Below are positions 44,613-54,296 of a stretch of 64,000 nucleotides of DNA, piece after piece. A model generated the notes under the pieces. It searched no databases and was not told the origin of the DNA. It saw only the letters and a list, made by a program, of their open reading frames with translations. The position numbers were made by a program, and so were the translations under genes. Position 1 is the stretch's first letter; the number at the start of each line of letters is the position of its first letter. The stretch comes from Phycicoccus flavus (GTDB lineage: Bacteria > Actinomycetota > Actinomycetes > Actinomycetales > Dermatophilaceae): positions 30,757 through 94,756 of the forward strand of contig NZ_SAYU02000005.1 of assembly GCF_004025965.2 (NCBI RefSeq), in the 5' to 3' direction.

Positions 44613-45458
44613 GTGCTCCGCACGAGATCCCCGGTCCGGCCGCTGTCGCTCGACGACCGCGACGCCGCGCTGGAGGTGTGCGCCCGGGACCTGGCGCGCG
44701 GGGTGTTCGTCGCCGCCCGCATCCTCGAGGGGGCCCGCACGGGGTCCCTGTCGGCGGTGCTGGGCCACCGCGACGAGGGCGCGCTGACGTCCGTCGTCTG
44801 GGCCAGCGCGAACGTCGTCCCGGTCGGCACGACCGAGGAGGACCGGCCGCTCTACGCCGAGCGGCTGCGCCGCTGGCGCGGCCGGTGCGCGTCGGTGTTC
44901 GGGGACCGCGAGGAGGTCGTCGGGCTCTGGCAGCACCTCGGCCCGGCCTGGGGTCCGTCGCGCGCGGTGCGGTCCCACCAGCCGCTGCTCGTCGCCGACC
45001 GGCCGCCGTCCGCGCTCGGCGTCGACCCCGACCCGCGGGTGCGCCCGGCCCGGCCCGACGAGGTCGACCTCGTCCTCCCGGCCGCCGAGCACATGTTCAC
45101 CGCCGAGATCGGCTACCCCCCGTACACCGGGTCCAGCCGGGGCTACCGCGCCTCGCTCGCCTCGCTCATCGCGCGCGGGCACACCTTCGTCGTCGTCGAG
45201 GACGGGGAGGTCGTCTTCAAGACCGACGTCGGCAGCCTCGCCCTCGGCTGCGCCCAGCTGCAGGGGGTCTGGGTGACCCCACGCCTGCGCGGGCAGGGGC
45301 TGGCGGTGCCGATGCTCGCGGCGGTGCTCGAGCAGCTCATGGTCGGCCAGGCGCCGGTCGTCTCGCTCTACGTCAACGACTTCAACCGGGCCGCGCGCGC
45401 GACGTACACCTCGCTCGGCTTCCGCTCGGTGGGCGAGTTCAGCACCGTCCTGCTCTGA
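44613..45458 (+). CDS. DUF4081-type GNAT acetyltransferase
   Basis: A 281-residue protein with an N-terminal DUF4081-like half (VRPLSLDDRDAALEVCARDL, WASANVVPVG) and a C-terminal GNAT half. The acetyl-CoA loop is LQGVWVTPRLRGQGLAVPMLAAVL, followed by VSLYVNDFNRAARATYTSLGF. This two-domain family regularly follows ispG in actinobacteria, supporting the call. It presumably acetylates an amine or protein; the target is unknown. No ribosome site: the start is leaderless. Confidence 0.88.
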   Translation: MLRTRSPVRPLSLDDRDAALEVCARDLARGVFVAARILEGARTGSLSAVLGHRDEGALTSVVWASANVVPVGTTEEDRPLYAERLRRWRGRCASVFGDREEVVGLWQHLGPAWGPSRAVRSHQPLLVADRPPSALGVDPDPRVRPARPDEVDLVLPAAEHMFTAEIGYPPYTGSSRGYRASLASLIARGHTFVVVEDGEVVFKTDVGSLALGCAQLQGVWVTPRLRGQGLAVPMLAAVLEQLMVGQAPVVSLYVNDFNRAARATYTSLGFRSVGEFSTVLL

Positions 45459-45471
45459 GGGCGACCCGTCG

Positions 45472-46035
45472 TCACCCCTCCGGGGGGTCGGCCGGCGACA
45501 GCCCTCCCGAGAACCGGCGGAGGCCGGCGACGACGACCGGGGACGGCTCCGCCCCCTCCTCGACGGGGGAGAGGTCCGGGCCGGTCAGGAGGAAGGCCCG
45601 GCGGTCCGAGGCGACGAGGACGACCGACGGGAAGGGCTCGTACTCGCTCCTGGCCCAGGCGTAGACGCCCTCCCGGTCGCTCAGCGTCGCGAGCCAGACC
45701 AGCGCCGTGATGCCGTCGTGGTGGAGGTGGTCGTCACCGAGCTCGAGGTGCGCCGAGACCGACCAGCGCACGGCGGCGTCGGTGGTGCGGCGCGCGTACC
45801 GCAGCGACACGTGCTGACCACCGGCGACGCCGGCCCACTCCTCGCCGTGCAGCGTGCCCTCGACGGGGCCGCCGGACGGCACGAGAGGTGCGTCCAGCGC
45901 GGGCAGGCCGTCGGGCTCCGGGACGACCGCGGGCCGCGGGCCCTCACCGACCAGCCACCGCAGGACGGCGAGGTCGTCGTCGGCGAGGTCGGTGCGGCAG
46001 TCGAGCGTGACGACGACCTCGTAGCGGGTTCCCAC
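45472..46035 (-). CDS. Uncharacterised protein, 187 aa
   Basis: A soluble protein starting GTG at 46035 ([21 protein letters not shown]). It has mixed alpha/beta composition with a run of strands ([25 protein letters not shown]) and a His-rich turn GDDHLHHDG. No signal peptide or membrane segment is seen. I do not recognise the family. Convergent with the GNAT gene (13 bases apart) and divergent from proS. Codon usage is typical of the window. Confidence 0.7.
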   Translation of the reverse strand: MGTRYEVVVTLDCRTDLADDDLAVLRWLVGEGPRPAVVPEPDGLPALDAPLVPSGGPVEGTLHGEEWAGVAGGQHVSLRYARRTTDAAVRWSVSAHLELGDDHLHHDGITALVWLATLSDREGVYAWARSEYEPFPSVVLVASDRRAFLLTGPDLSPVEEGAEPSPVVVAGLRRFSGGLSPADPPEG

Positions 46036-46124
46036 GGGAGCCAGCCTGCCACGCGCGCCGGCGCGCGCCGGCCGGCCCCGAGCGCGCGGCCGGGAACGCG
46101 TGCGACGCCGCCCGCGGCCGTCGT

Positions 46125-46130
46125 TATCCT
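46125..46130 (+). promoter_or_regulatory. -10 box of proS
   Basis: TATCCT, about 40 bases before the GTG at 46170, with AGGAG in the short leader. Confidence 0.45.
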
Positions 46131-46169
46131 TGCCGGGTTCCGACCCTCGACCCTCCCCAGGAGCCCCCG

Positions 46170-47939
46170 GTGGCCATGCGCATGTCGTCCCTGTTCCTCC
46201 GCACCCTTCGCGAGGACCCGGCGGACGCGGAGGTGCCGAGCCACCGGCTGCTCGTCCGGGCGGGGTACGTGCGCCGGGTGAGCCCCGGCATCTACACCTG
46301 GCTGCCGCTGGGCCTGAAGGTGCTGCGCAAGGTCGAGAGGATCGTGCGCGAGGAGATGGACGCCATCGGCTCCCAGGAGGTGCTCTTCCCGGCGCTGCTG
46401 CCCCGCGCGCCCTACGAGGCGTCCGGCCGCTGGGGCGAGTACGGCCCCAACGTCTTCCGGCTCCAGGACCGCAGGGGCGACGACTACCTCCTCGGCCCGA
46501 CGCACGAGGAGATGTTCACCCTCGCCGTCAAGGACATGTACTCCTCGTACAAGGACCTGCCGCTGGCGCTCTACCAGATCCAGACGAAGTACCGCGACGA
46601 GGCCCGGCCCCGGGCCGGCATCCTGCGGGGGCGCGAGTTCGTCATGAAGGACAGCTACTCCTTCGACATCGACGAGGCCGGCCTCGACAAGAGCTACCAG
46701 CTGCACCGTGACGCCTACGTCCGGCTCTTCGACCGGCTCGGCTTCCACTACGTCATCGTCCAGGCGATGGCCGGCGCGATGGGCGGGTCGAAGTCCGAGG
46801 AGTTCCTCGCCACCGCCGAGAACGGCGAGGACACCTACGTGCACTGCCCGAGCTGCGGGTACGCCGCCAACGTCGAGGCCGTGCAGGTGCCCGCGCCGGA
46901 CCCGGTCGACGCCTCCGGGGTGCCGGCCGCGCACGTCGAGGACACCCCCGACACCCCGACCATCGACACCCTCGTCGCGCACCTGGAGTCGGCCTTCCCG
47001 CGCAGCGACGGCCGGTCCTGGACGGCGGCCGACACCCTGAAGAACGTCGTCGTCGTCCTGCGCCACCCCGACGGCACCCGCGAGCCGCTGGCCATCGGGC
47101 TGCCCGGTGACCGCGACGTCGACGAGAAGCGCCTCGGGGCGCAGGTCGAGCCCGCCGTCGTCGAGGCGTTCGACGAGAAGGACTTCGCCGCGAACGGCGC
47201 GCTGGCCAAGGGCTACATCGGCCCCGGCGTGCTGGGGTCGGAGAAGGCCTCGGGGATCCGGTACCTGCTGGACCCCCGCGTCGTCGAGGGCACGGCGTGG
47301 GTCACCGGCGCCGACGAGCCCGGCCGCCACGTCCTCGACCTCGTCGCCGGCCGCGACTTCACCGCCGACGGGACGATCGAGGCGGCCGAGGTCCGGCCGG
47401 GCGACGCCTGCCCCTCGTGCGGGCACGCGCTGGAGTCCGCGCGCGGCATCGAGATGGGGCACGTCTTCCAGCTCGGGACGAAGTACGCCGAGGCGCTCGA
47501 CCTCAAGGTGCTCGACGAGAACGGCAAGCTGCGGACCGTCGTCATGGGGTCCTACGGCGTCGGGGTCTCGCGGGCCGTCGCCTGCGTCGCCGAGGGCAAC
47601 CACGACGAGCTGGGCCTCGTCTGGCCGCGCGAGCTCGCCCCGGCCGACGTCCACGTCGTCGCCACCGGCAAGGACCCCGCCGTCCTCGTCTACGGCGAGG
47701 AGCTGACCCGCGGGCTGGAGGCCGCCGGCGTCGAGGTGCTCTTCGACGACCGTCGGCAGGCCAGCCCGGGCGTGAAGTTCAAGGACGCCGAGCTCATCGG
47801 CGTGCCGACCATCGTCGTCGTCGGCCGCGGGCTCGCCGACGGCACCGTCGAGGTCCGCGACCGGCGCTCGGGCGAGCGCCGCGAGGTGTCCAGCGACGAC
47901 TGCGTCGGCGAGGTGCTCCGCGAGATCGGCCGGGCGTGA
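46170..47939 (+). CDS. proS: Prolyl-tRNA synthetase, bacterial type
   Basis: Charges tRNA-Pro. The 589-residue class II enzyme has [23 protein letters not shown] (motif 1 region), [11 protein letters not shown] and [32 protein letters not shown] (motif 2). An inserted editing domain lies at about 220-400, followed by motif 3 ([17 protein letters not shown]) and the anticodon-binding domain. The insertion domain marks the ProS type 1 (bacterial) form. GTGA overlap with the HAD gene. An internal Cys pair (HCPSCGY) is common in actinobacterial ProS. Confidence 0.98.
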   Translation: MAMRMSSLFLRTLREDPADAEVPSHRLLVRAGYVRRVSPGIYTWLPLGLKVLRKVERIVREEMDAIGSQEVLFPALLPRAPYEASGRWGEYGPNVFRLQDRRGDDYLLGPTHEEMFTLAVKDMYSSYKDLPLALYQIQTKYRDEARPRAGILRGREFVMKDSYSFDIDEAGLDKSYQLHRDAYVRLFDRLGFHYVIVQAMAGAMGGSKSEEFLATAENGEDTYVHCPSCGYAANVEAVQVPAPDPVDASGVPAAHVEDTPDTPTIDTLVAHLESAFPRSDGRSWTAADTLKNVVVVLRHPDGTREPLAIGLPGDRDVDEKRLGAQVEPAVVEAFDEKDFAANGALAKGYIGPGVLGSEKASGIRYLLDPRVVEGTAWVTGADEPGRHVLDLVAGRDFTADGTIEAAEVRPGDACPSCGHALESARGIEMGHVFQLGTKYAEALDLKVLDENGKLRTVVMGSYGVGVSRAVACVAEGNHDELGLVWPRELAPADVHVVATGKDPAVLVYGEELTRGLEAAGVEVLFDDRRQASPGVKFKDAELIGVPTIVVVGRGLADGTVEVRDRRSGERREVSSDDCVGEVLREIGRA

Positions 47940-48694
47940 GCCGCCGCGTCGAGGCCGTCGTCTTCGACTGGGGCGGCACGCTCACCCCGTGGCACGAGGT
48001 CGACCTGCCCGAGCAGTGGCGGGTGTTCGCGCGCGAGGTCCACGGCGTCCCGGTGGACTCCGACGACGTCGCGCCGGAGGACCTCGAGGAGGCGCAGCGG
48101 CTCGCGGAGCGGATCCACGCCACCGAGGCCGCCGCGTGGAGGCGGGGCCAGGACTCCCACGCGTCCGCCGCGCTCGAGACCATCCTCGCCGAGGCCGGGG
48201 TCGACGCCGAGCACGACCGGCACCACCTCGCGCTCGCGGCCTACCGCGGGTTCTGGGAGCCGCACACGCACACCGACCCGCAGGTCCGGCCCCTCTGGGA
48301 GGGCCTGCACGAGCGCGGGATCAAGGTCGGGGTGCTGTCGAACACGATCTGGAGCCGCGACTACCACCGGGGGATCTTCGAGCGCGACGGCGTCCTCGAC
48401 CTCGTCGACGCCGACCTGTACTCCAGCGAGCTGGACCACGTGAAGCCGCACCCGGCGGTGTTCCTGGCGGCGTGCGAGGCCGTCGGCGTCGAGCCCGAGC
48501 ACGCGGTGTACGTCGGCGACCGGATGTTCGAGGACGTGCACGGCCCGCAGCAGGTCGGGATGCGCGCCATCTGGATCCCGCACTCGGACATCCCGGCCAC
48601 CCAGCGCGTCGAGGTCGACGCCGTCCCCGACGCCCGGGCGCACGAGCTGCTCGACGTCCTCACCGTCGTCGACGGCTGGAACGCCACGGACTGA
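47936..48694 (+). CDS. HAD-superfamily phosphohydrolase
   Basis: A 252-residue HAD hydrolase. Motif I is [12 protein letters not shown] (here the second Asp position is Gly, as in several HAD-IA members), motif [11 protein letters not shown], motif III lysine in [10 protein letters not shown] and motif [17 protein letters not shown]. It probably dephosphorylates a small metabolite. The GTG overlaps the proS stop; a repeat-hairpin-repeat unit follows immediately. Confidence 0.9.
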   Translation: MSRRVEAVVFDWGGTLTPWHEVDLPEQWRVFAREVHGVPVDSDDVAPEDLEEAQRLAERIHATEAAAWRRGQDSHASAALETILAEAGVDAEHDRHHLALAAYRGFWEPHTHTDPQVRPLWEGLHERGIKVGVLSNTIWSRDYHRGIFERDGVLDLVDADLYSSELDHVKPHPAVFLAACEAVGVEPEHAVYVGDRMFEDVHGPQQVGMRAIWIPHSDIPATQRVEVDAVPDARAHELLDVLTVVDGWNATD

Positions 48695-48704
48695 GCAGTC
48701 CCGT

Positions 48705-48741
48705 GGGCGTCCGGTCCGGAGGCCGGCCCGACATCGGGCGG
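48705..48741 (+). repeat. 37-bp direct repeat, copy 1
   Basis: Identical to 48819-48855. Begins GGGCGTCCGGTCCGGAGGCC, itself partly palindromic. Located 11 bases after the HAD stop. Confidence 0.8.
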
Positions 48742-48756
48742 CAGACCTGAGCACCC

Positions 48757-48801
48757 CTCCCGCCGGTGCCGGTCGGCGGATGGGCCGGCACCGAGCGGGA
48801 G
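48757..48801 (+). terminator. Strong hairpin between the direct repeats
   Basis: CTCCCGCCGGTGCCGG (48757-48772) pairs with 48785-48801 through one bulged base, a 16-bp stem. Likely the proS-HAD terminator. Confidence 0.6.
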
Positions 48802-48818
48802 AGCAGGGCGCCGTCCGC

Positions 48819-48855
48819 GGGCGTCCGGTCCGGAGGCCGGCCCGACATCGGGCGG
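48819..48855 (+). repeat. 37-bp direct repeat, copy 2
   Basis: Second exact copy, 114 bases from the first and ending 15 bases before the TauE promoter. Confidence 0.8.
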
Positions 48856-48870
48856 GGGCCGGTGCGCACC

Positions 48871-48876
48871 TAGGGT
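48871..48876 (+). promoter_or_regulatory. -10 box, leaderless TauE start
   Basis: TAGGGT six bases before the GTG at 48883. Confidence 0.55.
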
Positions 48877-48882
48877 GTCGCC

Positions 48883-49662
48883 GTGGACGACCTGGCCCTG
48901 CACACCGTCGCCCTGCTCGGGGTCGCCGGGTTCGTCGCCGGCTGGGTCGACGCGGTGGTCGGCGGCGGCGGGCTGGTGCAGCTCCCCGCGCTCCTCGTCG
49001 GGCTGCCCGGTGCGACGCCCGCCCAGGTGCTCGCGACGAACAAGGCGAGCGCGGTGTGGGGCACCGGGGCGGCCGCGGTCACCTACGCGCGCCGGGTGCC
49101 GCTGGACCTCAGGACGGCGCTGCCGATGGCGGCCGTCGCCTACCTGGGGGCGGCGGGCGGCGCGGTCATCGGCCTGCACATCCCGAAGTCCCTGTTCAAC
49201 CCCATCATCCTCGTCATGCTCGTCGTCGTCGGCGCCTACACGCTGCTCAAGCCGTCGGTCGGCGAGCTGACCCGGCTGCGGTGGGCGGGGCACCGACACA
49301 CCGTCGCCGCCGTGCTCACCGGGTTCGTCATCGGCGTCTACGACGGGGCGCTCGGCCCCGGCACCGGCAGCTTCCTCGTCTTCGCGCTCGTCGGGCTGCT
49401 CGGCTACGCCTTCCTCGAGGCGAGCGCGACGGCCAAGGTCACGAACCTCGCGACGAACCTCGGCGCCCTGACGGTCTTCGCGCCGGGCGGGCACGTCGTC
49501 TGGGCGGTCGCGGTGGTCATGGCCGTCACCAACCTGCTCGGCGGCTACGTCGGAGCCCGCACCGCCGTCGCCCGGGGCAGCCGCTTCATCCGCGTCGTCT
49601 TCGTCCTCGTCGTCGTCGCCTTCGTCGTCCGCATCGGCGGCGACCTCCTCGGCGCCTGGTGA
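48883..49662 (+). CDS. TauE/SafE-family anion exporter
   Basis: A 259-residue membrane protein with eight helices in two repeats. GFVAGWVDAVVGGGGLVQLPALL opens the first half and GFVIGVYDGALGPGTGSFLVFALV the second, the paired Gly-rich signatures of the sulfite/organosulfonate exporter family. Substrate is likely an anion such as sulfite, not provable here. Start at GTG 48883 by the leaderless -10. Confidence 0.92.
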   Translation: MDDLALHTVALLGVAGFVAGWVDAVVGGGGLVQLPALLVGLPGATPAQVLATNKASAVWGTGAAAVTYARRVPLDLRTALPMAAVAYLGAAGGAVIGLHIPKSLFNPIILVMLVVVGAYTLLKPSVGELTRLRWAGHRHTVAAVLTGFVIGVYDGALGPGTGSFLVFALVGLLGYAFLEASATAKVTNLATNLGALTVFAPGGHVVWAVAVVMAVTNLLGGYVGARTAVARGSRFIRVVFVLVVVAFVVRIGGDLLGAW

Positions 49663-49699
49663 CCCGCCCCACCCACCCCACCCACCCGCCTCCTCCCCG

Positions 49700-49747
49700 G
49701 AACGTGTGTGAACACGCCGGGAGATCCCGGCGAGTTCACACACGTTC
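49700..49747 (+). repeat. 48-nt palindrome, GTGTGAACAC family, copy 1
   Basis: Two 23-nt arms (49700-49722 and 49725-49747) pair with one mismatch around a two-base centre. The first 22 bases match the left arm of the palindrome at 50716-50769. Sits between the TauE gene and the DUF559-type gene; terminator or repeat element. Confidence 0.75.
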
Positions 49748-49802
49748 GCGGAGCTGTGGATGACGGCAGCGGGCTCTCGCGGCGAGTCGGCATCCTGCGG
49801 CG

Positions 49803-50705
49803 ATGGACCGGGGGACGAGACATGCCGTGGACGCCGCGGCAGAAGAGCACGGCGGGGTTCTCTCGCGGGGGCTGCTGCGCGGCCTCGGCGTCGACCGTGA
49901 CGCGGTGGCGCGCGAGGTCTCGGGCAGGAGGTGGGCGGTCGCCGGGGAGCACACCGTGGCGCTGCACCGAGGGCCGTTGCCCGTCGAGGCCCTGCGTTGG
50001 CGGGCGCTGTGGGAGACCGGACCAAGAGTGGCCGTGCTCGACGGGGTCAGCAGCCTCGTCTCGGCCGGCCTCACCGGCTTCGACGAGCCGGTCGTGCACG
50101 TGTCCGTGACACGCAACTCACGCTGCCCCGACGTCGACGGCGTGCACCCCCACCGGGTCCGTCGCCTGGACGGGGAGCGCCATCCGGCCGCGACGATGCC
50201 ACGGACACGGACCGACGTGGCGACGATCCGCGCGGCGGGGTGGGCCGTCTCGGACCGCCAGGCGGCCCTCGTCGTCGCCATGTCGGTGCAGCAGCGCCTC
50301 GTCACCGGCCCGCGGCTGCTGCACGCCGTCGCCTCGGTCCGCATCCGAGGTCGGCGCCCGTTCGTGCGACAGGTGGTCCGGGACGTCGCGGCCGGAGCCC
50401 AGTCCCTGGGCGAGCTGGACTTCGCCCGGATGTGCCGCGCGCACGGGTTGCCGGAGCCGAGCAGGCAGGTCGTCCGTCGCGGCCGCCATGGTCGCGTCTA
50501 CCTCGACGTCCGGTGGGACGAGGCCCGGCTCGTCGTCGAGATCGACGGGTCGGGGCACCGAGCCGGACTCGCGCTGTCGTCGGACAACCTGCGGCAGAAC
50601 GCCGTGACCCTCGAGGGCGACCGGGTGCTGAGGTTCGACCTCCTGGCGCTGCGGCTGCACGAGAGGGAGGTCATGGCCCAGGTCCGCCGAGGCCTGTTCC
50701 CCTGA
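49803..50705 (+). CDS. AbiEi-like/DUF559 (Vsr-fold) protein
   Basis: A 300-residue protein. The N-terminus (VDAAAEEHGGVLSRGLLRGLGVDRDAVAREV) looks like the winged-helix domain of AbiEi-type antitoxins. The C-terminus has YLDVRWDEARLVVEIDGSGHR followed by RQNAVTLEGDRVLRF, the D-x-E-x-D-G nuclease-like core of DUF559/very-short-patch-repair proteins. Such proteins are abundant in actinobacteria without a proven role; no partner toxin is visible. It has a CATCCT box six bases before the ATG and is bracketed by two matching palindromes. Confidence 0.8.
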   Translation: MDRGTRHAVDAAAEEHGGVLSRGLLRGLGVDRDAVAREVSGRRWAVAGEHTVALHRGPLPVEALRWRALWETGPRVAVLDGVSSLVSAGLTGFDEPVVHVSVTRNSRCPDVDGVHPHRVRRLDGERHPAATMPRTRTDVATIRAAGWAVSDRQAALVVAMSVQQRLVTGPRLLHAVASVRIRGRRPFVRQVVRDVAAGAQSLGELDFARMCRAHGLPEPSRQVVRRGRHGRVYLDVRWDEARLVVEIDGSGHRAGLALSSDNLRQNAVTLEGDRVLRFDLLALRLHEREVMAQVRRGLFP

Positions 50706-50715
50706 CCTCCGTCAG

Positions 50716-50769
50716 CCCGAACGTGTGTGAACACGCCGGGATTTGCCGGCGTGTTCACACACGTTCGGG
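50716..50769 (+). repeat. 54-nt perfect palindrome, GTGTGAACAC family, copy 2
   Basis: Two perfect 24-nt arms (50716-50739, 50746-50769) around a 6-base loop. It covers the stop codon of the convergent amylosucrase-like gene and follows the DUF559-type gene by 11 bases, so it can terminate both. Confidence 0.85.
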
Positions 50770-52683
50770 GGAGGGGAGGGTGAGCCAGAGGGCGGCGTGG
50801 GGCGGGAGGTGGACGTCGCCGTCGTCGGACCAGGGGAGGGCGTCGCCGGTGAGGGCGTCGACGGTGTCGGCCAGCCCGAGCTCCTGCACCCGCCACCCCG
50901 GCCAGACCCGGGTCTCGGGCGTGACGTTGTAGACGCCGGCGAAGCGGCCGAGCGGGTGGTCGCGCAGGGTGACGAGCACGCCGGGGTCGTCGACCGGTCC
51001 GATGGTCGAGTCGACCGACCCGTGCAGCTGCGGCAGCGTCCCCCGCACCCGGATCAGCGACGCCAGCGTCCCGAAGACGCGTCCGGCGACGGTCGTGTCG
51101 TCGTGCCGCTGGCCGACCCGGGCGGCGTCCAGTCGGGGCCGGTGCGCCCAGCGGTTGTCGTCGGCGTGCCCGGGCTCGCACGCCCAGTCGGGGTCGTTGG
51201 GCTGGCCGAGCTCGTCGCCGCTCCACAGCACCGGAACCCCGCCCCACCCGAGCACGACGGCGTGCGCCAGCCGCAGGGCCGCCAGCGCCTCGTCGACCTC
51301 CTCGGGCGTCTCGGCGGCCTCCAGCCCGACGAGCGACGCCGCGCTGCCGGAGGTCCGCCGGTCGCCAGTGTCCGGGTTGAACTGGAAGACGAGGCCGCGC
51401 GCCGGCGAGCCCCAGAAGTCGCCGGAGTACCAGTCGGCGAGGAAGTGCCGGTGCCCCGGGCCGGTCAGCCCGACGGCGGCGGCGTCCTCGTCCATGACCG
51501 CCCACCCGATGTCGTCGTGGCAGCGCAGGTAGGTGAGCCAGGTGGCGGTCGTCGGCTTCGGCGGCAATGACCCCAGCGCGTGGGCGGCGAGCCGGACGTC
51601 GCGCGCGGCGAGCATCGACCAGACCTGCACCATGAGGCTGTTGTGGTAGGCGAGGTCGCTGACCTTGCCGGTGAACCGGCCCTCCCCGAGGTAGGGCAGC
51701 AGCTTGGTCGGCGCGACGATGGCCTCGGCCTTGAACACGACCGCCGGGCAGGCGATCCGGGCGACGGCGCGCAGCACCTGGGTGATGGCGTGGACCTCCG
51801 GCTGGCCCTGGCAGTCGGTGCCGAGGCGCTTCCACATGAAGGCGATGGCGTCCAGCCGCAGCACGTCGACGCCGCGGTTCGCGAGGTCCAGGACAACCTG
51901 TGCGTACTCGACGAGGACGTCGGGGTTGCCCCAGTTGACGTCCCACTGCCAGGAGTTGAACGTCGTCCAGACCCAGCCGCGCACCTCCTCGTCCCACGTG
52001 AAGCTGCCGGGTGCGAAGTCGGGGAAGACCTCGGGCAGCGTGCGCTCGTAGGCGTCCGGCAGGCGCCGGTCGGGGAAGACGTGGAAGTAGGAGCGGTAGC
52101 GCAGCAGTCCCTCGCGGGCCTTGCGCGCCCACTCGTGCTCGCGGGCGACGTGGTTGAGCACGAGGTCGAGGACGAGGCTGATGCCGCGCTCGTGCAGCGC
52201 GTCGGCGAGCGACTCCAGGTCCGCCATGGTGCCGAGGTCCGGGCGCACCTGCCGGTAGTCGGCCACGGCGTACCCGCCGTCGTTGTCGCCCTCGCGCGGC
52301 TGGAGCAGCGGCATGAGGTGCAGGTAGCGCACCCCGAGCTCCTCGAGGTAGGGGATCCGATCGGCGACCCCGCGCAGGTCGCCGGCGAAGCGCTCGGTGT
52401 ACGCCGCGTACCCGACGGTCGAGGGGTCCTGCAGCCAGTCCGGGCGGAGCATCCGGTCCAGGTCACGCCGGTGCAGGGCGTCCCGGCGCCGGGCGAAGGC
52501 GCGGGCGGCCTGGGTGACGAGCGCGGCCCCGGTGCGGGCGGCCCGCTCGGGGCCGTAGAGCATGACGAGGCCCTCGTACAGGTCGGGCCACCAGCGCTCG
52601 AGACGGGCCCGGAACATCTCGGCCCGTTCCGGGGAGAGCCCGAGGTCCGGCGGCGAGGGGGGCGGGGGCTCGGCGAGAGTCAC
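50755..52683 (-). CDS. GH13 amylosucrase-like alpha-glucan enzyme
   Basis: A 642-residue GH13 protein. An N-terminal helical domain ([21 protein letters not shown]) is characteristic of amylosucrase. [21 protein letters not shown] is conserved region I-like, [13 protein letters not shown] holds the nucleophile Asp, VVFKAEAIV the acid/base Glu and LRCHDDIGW the third Asp. The enzyme would transfer glucose from sucrose to alpha-glucan or hydrolyse/isomerise sucrose. GTG 52683 is preferred because CAGAAT lies six bases upstream. An in-frame ATG at 52740 is possible but less supported. The last codons lie within a palindrome. Confidence 0.9.
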   Translation of the reverse strand: MTLAEPPPPSPPDLGLSPERAEMFRARLERWWPDLYEGLVMLYGPERAARTGAALVTQAARAFARRRDALHRRDLDRMLRPDWLQDPSTVGYAAYTERFAGDLRGVADRIPYLEELGVRYLHLMPLLQPREGDNDGGYAVADYRQVRPDLGTMADLESLADALHERGISLVLDLVLNHVAREHEWARKAREGLLRYRSYFHVFPDRRLPDAYERTLPEVFPDFAPGSFTWDEEVRGWVWTTFNSWQWDVNWGNPDVLVEYAQVVLDLANRGVDVLRLDAIAFMWKRLGTDCQGQPEVHAITQVLRAVARIACPAVVFKAEAIVAPTKLLPYLGEGRFTGKVSDLAYHNSLMVQVWSMLAARDVRLAAHALGSLPPKPTTATWLTYLRCHDDIGWAVMDEDAAAVGLTGPGHRHFLADWYSGDFWGSPARGLVFQFNPDTGDRRTSGSAASLVGLEAAETPEEVDEALAALRLAHAVVLGWGGVPVLWSGDELGQPNDPDWACEPGHADDNRWAHRPRLDAARVGQRHDDTTVAGRVFGTLASLIRVRGTLPQLHGSVDSTIGPVDDPGVLVTLRDHPLGRFAGVYNVTPETRVWPGWRVQELGLADTVDALTGDALPWSDDGDVHLPPHAALWLTLPSPERV

Positions 52684-52689
52684 GGGCGC

Positions 52690-52695
52690 ATTCTG
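52690..52695 (-). promoter_or_regulatory. -10 box, leaderless amylosucrase-like start
   Basis: CAGAAT on the minus strand, six bases before GTG 52683. Confidence 0.4.
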
Positions 52696-52838
52696 TCGGA
52701 CGCCGCCGGAGCGCTCCACCGTCCGCCCGGCCGGGCGCATCCACGCCCCCGGGCCGACCGCGCGGGATCGTCCCGCTCACGGTGGGCGCCGACGCCCGTC
52801 ACAGCGGAGCCATAGGGAACGCCACCAGGGTTCCGGCC

Positions 52839-54269
52839 ATGACGACGAGCACCCTCCCCCCCGACGCGGCTCGCGAGGCGTCCGGTCGCCGGTCCTCCCG
52901 CCGCGTCGCCGCCCTCGGGCCGGTGCCGCGCTGGTGGCGCGACGCGACCGGAGCGGCCGGCTGGGCGGTCGTCCTCGGCGTCGTCGCGCTCTGGGTGGCC
53001 GGCGGGGGAGTGCAGGAGCTCGCGACGTGGTCCGGCTTCTTCCTCTCGACCGGGCGGCTCACCGGGCTCGTCGCCTCGGCCCTGCTGCTGCTCCAGGTGA
53101 TCCTCATGGCCCGCGTGCCCTGGGTCGAGCAGGCATGGGGCCAGGACGAGCTGGTGCGTACCCACCGGCTGGTCGGCTTCACCTCCTTCACCCTCCTGGT
53201 CTCGCACGTCGTGCTCATCACCCTCGGCTACGCGGCGTCGACGTCGCTCGGCATCTGGGGAACGACGTGGGACCTCGTCGTCGGCTACCCGGGGATGCTG
53301 CTGGCGTGGGCCGGGACGCTGGCACTCGTCATGGTCGTCGTCACCTCGGTCAGGCGGGCCCGGCGGCGGCTGCGCTACGAGTCGTGGCACCTCGTCCACC
53401 TCTACGGCTACCTCGGCGCGGGCCTCGTCCTGCCCCACCAGCTGTGGACCGGTGCCGAGTTCCTCGACTCCGCCGTCGCCACCGCCTTCTGGTGGGGCCT
53501 CTGGGCGGTCACGGCGGCGGCCGTCCTGGTCTTCCGGCTCGGTCTGCCGGCGTGGCGGTCGCTGCGCTCGCCGATCCGGGTCCTCGAGGTCCGAACCGAG
53601 GGGCCGGGCGTGACGACGGTGACCGTGGGCGGCGACGGCGTCCGTCACCTGCCCGCCCGGGCCGGCCAGTTCTTCCAGTGGCGCTTCCTCGACGGTCCCG
53701 GCTGGAGCCGGGCCAACCCGTACTCGGTCTCGGCCGCCCCGGACGGGCGCACGCTGCGCTTCACTGCCTCCCACGTCGGCGACGGCTCGGCCCGGCTCGC
53801 GACCCTGCGCCCGGGCACCCGGGTCCTGCTCGAGGGCCCCTACGGCCGGCTGCACGGCGGCATCCGGACCCGCCGCAAGGTCCTCCTCATGGGCTCGGGC
53901 ATCGGCATCACCCCGATGCGCGCACTGCTGGAGGAGCTGCCACAGGCGCCGGGCGACGTCACCGTCGTCCACCGCGTCCGTTCCGCCCGCGAGGCCGTCC
54001 TCGCCGACGAGCTGCGCGTGCTGGCCACCGCCCGCGGCGCCCGCTACCTCCAGGTCGAGGGCCGGCGCATCGACGGTCGCGAGTCCTGGCTGCCGCGGCA
54101 GGCCGCCCACCTCACCGACACCCGGGCGCTGCTCGAGATCGTCCCCGACCTCGCCGAGCACGAGGTCTACGTCTGCGGCGGAGACGGCTGGATGACCGCC
54201 GTCCGGACCGCCGCCCTCGAGGCGGGGGTGCCGTCCACCGCCGTGCACCTCGAGCGCTTCGCCTCCTGA
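52839..54269 (+). CDS. Ferric reductase-like flavocytochrome
   Basis: A 476-residue membrane oxidoreductase. Residues 40-235 form six helices with paired haem histidines (RTHRLVGFTSFTLLVSHVV and YESWHLVHLYGYLGAGLVLPHQ). The C-terminal half is an FNR-like module with RANPYSVSAAPDGRT (flavin) and MGSGIGITPMRALLEEL (NAD(P)H), ending YVCGGDGWMTAV. It passes electrons from cytosolic NAD(P)H across the membrane, here probably to the FMN-binding protein encoded next. ATG 52839 is favoured by homology over an upstream ATG at 52782. Confidence 0.92.
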   Translation: MTTSTLPPDAAREASGRRSSRRVAALGPVPRWWRDATGAAGWAVVLGVVALWVAGGGVQELATWSGFFLSTGRLTGLVASALLLLQVILMARVPWVEQAWGQDELVRTHRLVGFTSFTLLVSHVVLITLGYAASTSLGIWGTTWDLVVGYPGMLLAWAGTLALVMVVVTSVRRARRRLRYESWHLVHLYGYLGAGLVLPHQLWTGAEFLDSAVATAFWWGLWAVTAAAVLVFRLGLPAWRSLRSPIRVLEVRTEGPGVTTVTVGGDGVRHLPARAGQFFQWRFLDGPGWSRANPYSVSAAPDGRTLRFTASHVGDGSARLATLRPGTRVLLEGPYGRLHGGIRTRRKVLLMGSGIGITPMRALLEELPQAPGDVTVVHRVRSAREAVLADELRVLATARGARYLQVEGRRIDGRESWLPRQAAHLTDTRALLEIVPDLAEHEVYVCGGDGWMTAVRTAALEAGVPSTAVHLERFAS

Positions 54270-54296
54270 CCCCACGACCCCTGCGAAGGACCCGCC

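Noticed and set aside
48705..48855. CRISPR array
   Set aside because: Only two repeats, with a hairpin rather than spacers between them and no cas genes.
49692..50770. Short peptides read through the palindromes (FTHVR-like ends)
   Set aside because: They are translations of the inverted repeats and lack ribosome sites; the DNA palindrome is the real feature.
50755..52683. Trehalose synthase or maltosyl-transferase annotation
   Set aside because: The N-terminal helical domain and overall layout fit amylosucrase better, though sucrose specificity is unproven.
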